DNA from: Caldilineaceae bacterium
GTDB taxonomy: Bacteria; Chloroflexota; Anaerolineae; Caldilineales; Caldilineaceae
Assembly: GCA_012032975.1 (NCBI GenBank)
Contig: JAAUPU010000189.1
Location: 1 to 6,348, forward strand
Length of the DNA stretch: 6,348 nucleotides
Direction: 5' to 3'
The position numbers were made by a program, and so were the translations under genes. Below the pieces are notes generated by a model, which searched no databases, was not told the origin of the DNA, and worked only from the letters and a program-made list of their open reading frames with translations. Positions 1-6,348 of the stretch are shown in pieces. The stretch's first letter is position 1; each line of letters begins with the position of its first letter.

Positions 1-438
1 AATTTGCCATCCAATATTGGAGGTCGAGTAGAAAGATAATCGGGAAGAGCAGCGCCGGCAACGCCAATAGCACCACCCATTTTGTGTGAACGAAAACAGA
101 GGCCAAGACGAGCAGCACCACGGCGACGATGCCGATGATCGAGATCGAGCGCTCAAAGCTGGCCGCCTCGTCCAACGGTCTCATGCCGATATAGTGATTC
201 AGCCCGTCGATCTCGGCCACATCGCCATCAGCCGATTGAGGTAGGCTTCGATGGTCAGTCCTTTGGGATACTGAGGCGCATTGAGCGTCAGTTGCCAATA
301 GGGTAGAAAAATCGAAACGATCAACAGGACTGCGGCGACCACGAACAAAAGCGTAGGCATCATATAGCGAGCGCGGTGGGCGCGTATCTCTTCTTCTGTC
401 ACTCGCGGTCCAACGATTCGCTCAACATTGTCAGCCAT
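1..438 (-). CDS. nos-cluster integral membrane protein, NosB-like by position (partial, frameshifted)
   Basis: The reading frame opens at ATG 438, with an AAGGAG ribosome site at 447-452 and 8-nt spacing. It runs off the window at base 1. A cytoplasmic N-terminus (MADNVERIVGPRVTEEE) leads into a first membrane helix at about residues 27-48. Next comes a probable extracytoplasmic loop with the striking words NAPQYPKGLTIEAYLNRL and GDVAEIDGLNHYIGM, then two more helices (about SISIIGIVAVVLLVL and WVVLLALPALLFPIIF). The frame breaks near 227-228: the sequence reads CTG ATG GCG, but one extra base restores a frame giving GDVAEIDGLNHYIGM and the later helices. It lies directly downstream of nosZ on the same strand, the position held by nosB in clade II clusters such as Wolinella. 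The biochemical role is unknown. The His/Met-containing loop might touch copper or a redox partner, but that is speculation. Recognition as a nos-linked membrane protein is fairly firm; identity with NosB is only positional. Confidence 0.8.
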
Positions 439-506
439 GACGATGGCTCCTTCATGAAATCAGGTCTAACATTCTAGACGATCATCGCTTGGCGAAGGGG
501 AGATGG

Positions 507-554
507 GATATTGGAGATTTGCTGGTCGTTACCGCCATGCAAATCTCCAATATC
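507..554. repeat. 16-bp perfect inverted repeat (large hairpin) downstream of nosZ
   Basis: The left arm GATATTGGAGATTTGC (507-522) is exactly complementary to the right arm GCAAATCTCCAATATC (539-554). The loop is 16 nt and can itself pair as GGT-cgtt-ACC. Read in the nosZ direction (minus strand), no T-run follows the hairpin, so a classical intrinsic terminator is unlikely. It could be an mRNA-stabilising or processing hairpin that sets the ratio of nosZ to the downstream membrane-protein gene, or a small dispersed palindromic element. Confidence 0.85.
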
Positions 555-558
555 TACT

Positions 559-603
559 CTCGAATCTCAAACAGTCGAACCAACTTCCCCTGTCAGATTC
601 GAG
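559..603. repeat. second inverted repeat just after the nosZ stop codon
   Basis: CTCGAATCT (559-567) pairs with AGATTCGAG (595-603), a perfect 9-bp stem. An inner ACAG (571-574)/CTGT (590-593) pairing extends it across a small internal loop. It begins 12 bp beyond the nosZ stop codon and sits next to the larger hairpin, so the nosZ transcript would end or continue through two consecutive structures. No U-tract follows on the minus strand. Confidence 0.7.
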
Positions 604-615
604 CGCAAGGCAAGC

Positions 616-2609
<1,994 letters not shown>

Positions 2610-2644
2610 ACTGCACTCCTTCCTTTCTCTTTCATGAATTACCT

Positions 2645-2902
2645 TCACGACTCGGTCTTGCTCGATCTATCACATATGTTCCTCGCCCTCTTTGACCCCG
2701 AGAGGAGGATCACGAACGGCAACGAGATCGCACCTTCTGGACAGGCTTGCTCACATTCGGTGCAATAGGTGCACCGGTCTGGATAGGTCAGTTCAGCCTT
2801 GTCCTTTGGCTGGGTCAGCGCTTGGGTCGGGCAGACCTCCACACAGCGGCGACAGCCTGTACACAACGCCAGATCGATTCGAGGTAGAGGATTTGCCAAC
2901 AT
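2645..2902 (-). CDS. small 2[4Fe-4S] ferredoxin upstream of nosZ
   Basis: The 85-residue protein has two full bacterial-type cluster motifs: C14, C17, C20, C24 (CTGCRRCVEVCP) and C44, C47, C50, C54 (CTYCTECEQACP). Each four-cysteine set is followed by Pro, as in classical 2[4Fe-4S] ferredoxins. There is no signal peptide or membrane helix, so it is probably a cytoplasmic electron carrier. The C-terminal tail of about 25 residues is basic and unrecognised. The start is uncertain. ATG 2902 gives a normal ferredoxin length and leaves the CRP-type site at 2954-2969 upstream, but its ribosome site is weak (AGAAGG, about 13-15 nt away). The frame stays open to a TTG at 3001, abutting the terminator, and also offers ATGs at 2986 and 2953; these starts would put the operator inside the gene. 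The ferredoxin ends 35 bp before nosZ, which suggests a role in nos electron supply or maturation. The exact partner cannot be read from sequence. Confidence 0.85.
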   Translation of the reverse strand: MLANPLPRIDLALCTGCRRCVEVCPTQALTQPKDKAELTYPDRCTYCTECEQACPEGAISLPFVILLSGSKRARNICDRSSKTES

Positions 2903-2953
2903 AGTGCATGTGATGCCTTCTGCACGCCCCGCCTTGCCAGATGCCAAGGGCAT

Positions 2954-2969
2954 TGTGACAGAAATCACG
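2954..2969. promoter_or_regulatory. CRP-type operator upstream of ferredoxin-nosZ
   Basis: The site reads TGTGA-CAGAAA-TCACG on the plus strand. It matches the E. coli CRP consensus TGTGA-N6-TCACA at 9 of 10 conserved positions with the correct 6-bp spacer. It is centred about 60 bp before the chosen ferredoxin ATG and just after the terminator of the crp-like gene. That gene encodes a recognition helix with R-E-x-V-G-R, the CRP residues that contact TGTGA, so it is the natural candidate ligand. No convincing -10/-35 pair was found around it, which would suit an activator-dependent promoter. Confidence 0.65.
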
Positions 2970-2999
2970 AGTTCAAGCTGCGACATTTGTCTCACACGC

Positions 3000-3040
3000 A
3001 AAAAAAGAGGAGCGGCCCAAGTTGTGGGCCGCTCCTCTTT
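3000..3040 (-). terminator. Rho-independent terminator of the crp-like gene
   Basis: GAGGAGCGGCCCA (3007-3019) is perfectly complementary to TGGGCCGCTCCTC (3025-3037) around a 5-nt loop. Flanking A/T pairs extend the stem to 16 bp. Read on the minus strand, the GC-rich stem ends in a run of seven T (3006-3000), the textbook form. It lies about 60 bp after the stop codon of the crp-like gene and separates it from the ferredoxin-nosZ unit. On the plus strand only three T follow, so it would be weaker in that direction. Confidence 0.93.
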
Positions 3041-3042
3041 CC

Positions 3043-3072
3043 GATTTCTTGCGCACAGATTTCTTGCGCACA
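3043..3072. repeat. 15-bp tandem direct repeat, two exact copies plus a degenerate third
   Basis: GATTTCTTGCGCACA occurs at 3043-3057 and again, identically and without a gap, at 3058-3072. A decayed third copy (GATCTCTTGAACAC) follows to about 3086. The array lies between the stop codon of the crp-like gene and its terminator, in non-coding sequence. It probably arose by replication slippage; no function is evident. Confidence 0.85.
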
Positions 3073-3102
3073 GATCTCTTGAACACTGGCGAAACTGACG
3101 GG

Positions 3103-3798
3103 CTATACCTCTGCCTCCTCGGCCAGTCGTTCTTCGTCCAGGATGACGATGCGATGGCGATCAAACTCGATGATCCCGGCCGCGGCCAGGCTGCGCAATG
3201 AACGACCCACCATCTCGCGCACGGTGCCCAGGCGGCTGGCCATTTCCTCCTGCGTGAGCAATTGGGTCACCTCTGCATTGCTGTTGGAGCGGGCTTCCTG
3301 CAACAGGAGATGGGCCAGACGGCCCTTGACATTGCGCATGGAGAGATCCTGGACGAGGCCAACCAGATGGCGAGAACGGCGCGCGATGCTCTCAATCAAT
3401 GACCAGGCCAGTGTGGGATGGCGATCCACCACGTGCCGCAGATCCGTGCGCGTGATGCGCCAGACATTCACGGCGCCGCAGGCCGTGGTTGTCGCCGGAT
3501 TTGGGCCTCCATCCAACGCAGCAACATCGTTGAAGGTGTGGCCTGACGTCGCCAAATGGAAGATGTGCTCGCGCCCTTCCGAGGAAAACCGACTGATCTT
3601 CACGATGCCCTCTTCCACGATGTACAGACCGGCAACTGGCTCGCCTTCCAGAAAGATGACCTCCCCAGCCTCAAAACTGGAAGGGCTGGACACATCAGCC
3701 AACGCACCCAGAACCGCTTCGTCGAGCGGACGAAGATAGGGAACCGTGCGCAGTAGCGTGATGAGGGACTGGCGTCTTGCAGCCGAGAGCGTAGACAT
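3103..3798 (-). CDS. Crp/Fnr-family transcriptional regulator, CRP-like DNA reader
   Basis: The 231-residue protein has the usual two-domain layout. A cyclic-nucleotide-type beta-barrel (about 22-120, with FEAGEVIFLEGEPVAGLYIVEEG) and a dimer helix (about 125-155) are followed by a C-terminal winged helix (about 155-222). The recognition helix reads GTVREMVGRSLRSL; R194, E195 and R199 align with E. coli CRP R180, E181 and R185, which read TGTGA. The effector pocket is not that of CRP: the stretch HTFNDVAALDGGPNPATTTA lacks the Arg-Ser pair that binds the cAMP phosphate, and there is no N-terminal FNR-type cysteine cluster. The signal is therefore unknown; haem or NO sensing as in Dnr-type proteins is only a possibility. 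ATG 3798 is preferred because an upstream extension would read through the promoter region. The gene ends in its own terminator, and a matching operator lies before ferredoxin-nosZ, so it probably controls the nos genes. Confidence 0.92.
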   Translation of the reverse strand: MSTLSAARRQSLITLLRTVPYLRPLDEAVLGALADVSSPSSFEAGEVIFLEGEPVAGLYIVEEGIVKISRFSSEGREHIFHLATSGHTFNDVAALDGGPNPATTTACGAVNVWRITRTDLRHVVDRHPTLAWSLIESIARRSRHLVGLVQDLSMRNVKGRLAHLLLQEARSNSNAEVTQLLTQEEMASRLGTVREMVGRSLRSLAAAGIIEFDRHRIVILDEERLAEEAEV

Positions 3799-3872
3799 GC
3801 TTGTTGCCGTCTTTCCTGGTCGTGAGATTCGGAATTGCAGGTTGGCCTGAAGGGTTCGCGGTGGGTCTACGG

Positions 3873-3902
3873 ATTTTACCTGTAAGCTCAGGCAATCGTC
3901 AA
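3873..3902 (-). promoter_or_regulatory. sigma70-like promoter of the crp-like gene
   Basis: On the minus strand TTGACG (3902-3897, five of six matches to the -35 consensus) is followed after 18 bp by TAAAAT (3878-3873, five of six matches to the -10 box). The predicted start is near 3866, giving a leader of about 68 nt before ATG 3798. The spacer contains a small palindrome (CCTG-TAAGCT-CAGG) that could bind a regulator. Confidence 0.6.
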
Positions 3903-3941
3903 CAATGCACCGATCATCCGATCGCCAGCGCTTTAGCCTGT

Positions 3942-3970
3942 TTGACAAGAAGCCACGGCAAACGTACACT
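3942..3970 (+). promoter_or_regulatory. sigma70-like promoter of the GntR-family gene
   Basis: A perfect -35 box TTGACA (3942-3947) is followed by a 17-bp spacer and TACACT (3965-3970, four of six matches to TATAAT). Transcription would start near 3977, immediately before the repeat-rich operator-like segment at 3982-4008. It points away from the crp-like promoter, whose -35 box begins 40 bp to the left. Confidence 0.6.
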
Positions 3971-3981
3971 TTGCATTCCAT

Positions 3982-4008
3982 ATCGTGCATGATCCACGAT
4001 GCATGATC
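3982..4008. promoter_or_regulatory. probable GntR operator: nested inverted and direct repeats
   Basis: ATCGTG (3982-3987) and CACGAT (3995-4000) form an inverted repeat around a 7-bp spacer. GCATGATC is directly repeated at 3987-3994 and 4001-4008, 14 bp apart. The cluster lies at about +5 to +30 of the predicted gntR transcript, where a bound repressor would block it, so it suits autorepression by the GntR-family protein. That protein is the best candidate but not proven. Confidence 0.5.
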
Positions 4009-4035
4009 ACCTTTCAATCACTCCTCGCGCAGCGT

Positions 4036-4689
4036 ATGGAAACCAGCACCCTTGCCGAGCGGGTCTACGAGACCCTCAAAGGCAGAATCTTACAGCATGA
4101 ATACAGCCACGGTCAGAAGCTGAACATCGCGGCGCTGGCCGAGGATCTGAATGTCAGCAACACCCCTGTCCGCGAGGCGATCAGCCGGCTGGAGAAGGTG
4201 GGGCTGGTCAAGGTCGTGCCCTACCGGGGACCATTTGTACGCAGCCTGTCGCCCAGTGAGGCGGCCGGCGTCTTCGAGGTGCGCATCGCGTTGGAGAGCC
4301 TGGCGGCACGGCTGGCCGCAGCCAGCGCAGACGACGATGCCCGCGCTGAAATCCAGAGGCTTCGCGATGCACAGCAGGCCGCATTCGTGGAGCACAACAT
4401 GGAGTTGGCCCTCGATCTGGATGTGCATTTTCACGAAGCGATTGCCCAATCCACCGGCAACAGCGCCCTCGTCGGGCTGTTGCAGATGTTGGCCGACTGG
4501 ACCGTACTCTTCATGCAGTTTGGTCTGCCAACCCCCCGCCCGCCCGAGCGCGTCATCGATGAACATGACCAAATCGTGGCGGCGATCGCGGCGCGCGATG
4601 GAGATCGTGCGGACGAGGCGATGCGCATCCACATTGCAGCCGCGCGCGACAACATGATCGCCCACTTGGCCGAGCAGACCGAAACGTAG
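4036..4689 (+). CDS. GntR-family transcriptional regulator, FadR subfamily (FCD domain)
   Basis: The 217-residue regulator begins METSTLAERVYETLKGRIL, the typical N-terminus of FCD-type GntR proteins. The winged helix (about 5-72) contains LNVSNTPVREAISRLEKVGL, the family's TPVREA recognition signature, followed by the wing (VPYRGPFV). The all-helical FCD ligand domain (about 75-212) has D129-x3-H133 (DVHFHEAI), H177 (DEHDQI) and H199 (RIHIAAA), the usual metal ligands; such domains bind small carboxylates or similar metabolites. The effector cannot be told from the sequence. In-frame starts at GTG 3985 and ATG 4003 exist, but they lie inside the operator-like repeats, and none of the three has a clear ribosome site, so the start is provisional. 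It is followed after 60 bp by an MFS transporter on the same strand, which it probably regulates. Confidence 0.92.
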   Translation: METSTLAERVYETLKGRILQHEYSHGQKLNIAALAEDLNVSNTPVREAISRLEKVGLVKVVPYRGPFVRSLSPSEAAGVFEVRIALESLAARLAAASADDDARAEIQRLRDAQQAAFVEHNMELALDLDVHFHEAIAQSTGNSALVGLLQMLADWTVLFMQFGLPTPRPPERVIDEHDQIVAAIAARDGDRADEAMRIHIAAARDNMIAHLAEQTET

Positions 4690-4749
4690 GGTCGATCCGG
4701 CGAATTGGCCAGAGTAGATTGCAGAAGACGCACTTTTCTGGAGACATAG

Positions 4750-6017
4750 ATGGTCGCCCGCTTCAACGTCTTTAACCTTTCTCGATTCCAACCGAACGCC
4801 CGATATCTGATCATCGCGTCGGGTATTTTTTCGATCAGCTTCTTTGGCATCCAGATGCTGTTGAAGGTTCTCTACATGCTGCGCCTTGGCTATGGGCTTG
4901 AGTATATCGGCCTCTTCAGCGCGGTGGGTGCGCTGATGTATATGGGTTTCAGCTTGCCTAGCGGCGCGCTCGGCGTGCGCTTTGGCCTCTATCCCACCAT
5001 GTTTGCCGGCGGCGTGATCACGACGATTGGGATGTTCATGTTGCCGATGGTCGAATTCTTGCCGCCTTGGTGGCATGGACCTTGGCCCATCCTCTCGCAG
5101 ATGGTCTTGACCACCGGTTGGTCCCTCTTTGGCATCAACCAGGTTCCCGCGCTGATGGTGATTACCACGCCGCAAAATCGCGACAGCGCGTACGCCCTCA
5201 ACAGCGTGTTGCGCGGGATGGGCGCGTTTATTGGCACGGTGATCGGCGGGCTTTTGCCGGGGCTGTTTGCCTTTATGCTCCACCAGAATCTGGATGCGCC
5301 CGCGCCCTATCGCTATGCGCTCTGGCTGGGTGGCGCGCTGACGCTCTTGGGTTTCGTGCCGCTCAGCATGATCCGGCGGGTGGCGGATGTGCAGACAGAG
5401 CAAGAGATCACGACCCATGCCGCATTCCCGGCGCTGATGGTGGGGTTGGTCGCGCTCTTTGTATTTCTGGCGCAGGCCGGCTCTTCCACCTGTCAGGCCT
5501 TCTGCAGCGCATACATGGACACTGACCTGGCATTGACGCCAGCGGCGATCGGACTGCTGACCGGCTTTGGTCAACTGGCCGCGATCTTTGCGCCGTTGCT
5601 CACGCCTGCTTTGGCGGCGCGACGCAGCAATGGCTGGACCCTGCTGGCCACAACTCTGGGCATGACCATCTTCATGGCGCCGTGGTGCTCTCCACCCACT
5701 GGCTGGGCGCAGGCATCGGGCGGATCGGTCTGCTTGGTTTGGCTGCAATGTGGACGCCAGCGCTCCAGGTCTTTCAGATGGAGCTGGTGGAAAAACATTG
5801 GCGCTCGCTGGCCTATGGCGCGGTGTCGATGGCGATGGGACTCAGCTTTGGAACCATCAGCCTGATCGGCGGCTATATTGCCGCGACCGCGGGCTATCGC
5901 AGCCTCTTTTTGCTGGGCATGGTCATGTCGGCCAGCGGGTTTGTGTTGCTGTGGGGGATGCAGAAGTGGTCGGTGACCCCTTTCTACGGGGCAAGGTTGG
6001 CAGAGCGGCAGGGCTGA
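4750..6017 (+). CDS. major facilitator superfamily transporter (one frameshift)
   Basis: The start ATG 4750 has GGAG at 4740-4743 with 6-nt spacing. The repaired product is about 422 residues with roughly twelve hydrophobic segments, the standard MFS size and layout. Segment 1 is about 18-40; a basic loop after segment 2 (SGALGVRFGLYPTM) is a degenerate MFS motif A. A central cytoplasmic linker (about 213-228, RRVADVQTEQEITTH) divides the two six-helix halves. The frame breaks near 5680: codons up to MTIFMA are in the first frame, and one missing base shifts the continuation (VVLSTHWLGAGIGRIGLLGL and the last helices to the TGA at 6017) into another frame. Without repair the product would lose its last three or so helices. 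It probably shares a transcript with the GntR gene 60 bp upstream, as a pump or permease under its control. The substrate is unknown. Confidence 0.88.
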
Positions 6018-6044
6018 TCGGGGTTGATCGGTGTTGATCGAAGG
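6015..6044. repeat. 10-bp imperfect tandem repeat, three copies
   Basis: TGATCGGGGT, TGATCGGTGT and TGATCGAAGG follow each other without gaps, starting at the stop codon of the MFS gene. The shared core is TGATCG. This is short enough to be a slippage product. It lies between two transporter genes and could affect the transcript, but no hairpin or U-tract is present. Confidence 0.7.
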
Positions 6045-6110
6045 GGTGTTTGGGCGAAGAAGCGACCAGCCTGTAGATGTCGGTGCAGCACAAGTTGAGG
6101 GTATGAATTC

Positions 6111-6348
6111 ATGAAGATCCCGTTGACCAATCCGGCGCACACAACAGCCAGCGCGCCTGGCAAAGCAGAAACGATCAAGCCCAACGCACGGGCCAGAGAT
6201 GAGGTCGCCAGCGAGGGGCTGCTGCCGGCCAACGCCGCGCGTCGCGTCTTGATCAGCCTGATGTTTCCGTCGATCTTGATGCCCTTGAGTTCGTCGATGC
6301 TACGGGTCGCGCTGCCGCTGATCCGGGATGACTTTCAGATCTCCGCCG
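6111..6348 (+). CDS. second MFS transporter, N-terminal part only
   Basis: An open frame starts at ATG 6111, with GAGG at 6097-6100 about 10 nt upstream, and runs uninterrupted for 79 codons to the window end. After a polar leader of about 43 residues rich in Ala, Lys and Glu, a first membrane helix begins (RRVLISLMFPSILMPLSSSM). It is followed by LRVALPLIRDDFQIS, which strongly resembles the start of MFS drug/proton antiporters, where a 'NVALP-I--DL' stretch ends helix 1. The gene lies 93 bp after the first MFS gene on the same strand, so the two may form one transcript. Substrate and full length cannot be judged from this fragment. Confidence 0.75.
   Translation, partial: MKIPLTNPAHTTASAPGKAETIKPNARARDEVASEGLLPANAARRVLISLMFPSILMPLSSSMLRVALPLIRDDFQISA

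Noticed and set aside
507..554. Reading the 16-bp hairpin as an intrinsic terminator of nosZ
   Set aside because: No T-run follows on the minus strand, and the loop is long; a structural or processing role fits better.
2610..2648. Upstream start for NosZ at 2648
   Set aside because: It would add charged residues before the signal peptide and overlap the ferredoxin stop, while ATG 2609 has a strong ribosome site.
2940..2990. FNR/NNR-type box (TTGAT-N4-ATCAA) before the ferredoxin
   Set aside because: Only a poor partial match (TTGAA-CTCG-TGATT) is present; the CRP-type site is far better.
3799..4017. N-terminal extension of the crp-like regulator
   Set aside because: The 73 added residues resemble no domain and would be encoded across the promoter and the gntR operator; ATG 3798 gives the normal family length.
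4090..5748. 552-codon open frame on the minus strand
   Set aside because: It is antisense to the GntR and MFS genes, is extremely rich in Arg, His and Gln, has no recognisable domain, and covers two clearly real plus-strand genes.
6103..6114. Three-codon mini-ORF (ATG AAT TCA TGA) overlapping the start of the second MFS gene
   Set aside because: The ribosome site would be only 2 nt from its ATG, so translation is doubtful; probably chance.

Overview
The window looks like a fragment of a bacterial chromosome, probably from a Chloroflexota-type organism (Anaerolineae/Caldilinea-like). That guess rests on gene content: a Sec/lipoprotein-type clade II nitrous oxide reductase, a nos-linked membrane protein, and an FCD-type GntR regulator paired with MFS transporters. 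No marker gene here fixes the taxonomy.

The left half, read on the minus strand, is a nitrous oxide respiration block. In transcription order it holds a Crp/Fnr-family regulator (3798-3103), a strong intrinsic terminator (about 3040-3000), a short control region with a near-perfect CRP-type operator (2954-2969), and a small 2[4Fe-4S] ferredoxin (2902-2645). Then come nosZ (2609-616), a 177-bp spacer that can fold into two large hairpins, and a nos-associated membrane protein (438 to beyond base 1). NosZ reduces N2O to N2. Its seven CuZ histidines and its CuA ligands can all be read, and a lipobox predicts that it is tethered to the outer face of the membrane. The regulator carries the recognition-helix pattern R-E-x-V-G-R of E. 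coli CRP, which reads TGTGA half-sites, and such a site lies in front of ferredoxin-nosZ. A local regulatory circuit is therefore likely.

The right half, on the plus strand, is a separate transport/regulation block. It holds a GntR-family FCD regulator (4036-4689) with its own sigma70-like promoter and a repeat-rich probable operator, a 12-segment MFS transporter (4750-6017), and the first 79 codons of a second MFS transporter (6111 to the window end). The Crp and GntR genes are divergent, with back-to-back promoters in 3873-3970.

Three genes (the membrane protein, nosZ and the first MFS transporter) each carry one apparent single-base deletion that breaks the frame, while the protein on both sides stays well conserved. 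Three such events in about 6.3 kb point to sequencing or assembly error more than to decay, so the genes are annotated as full-length with a frameshift. No RNA gene, CRISPR array, insertion sequence or att site was seen.
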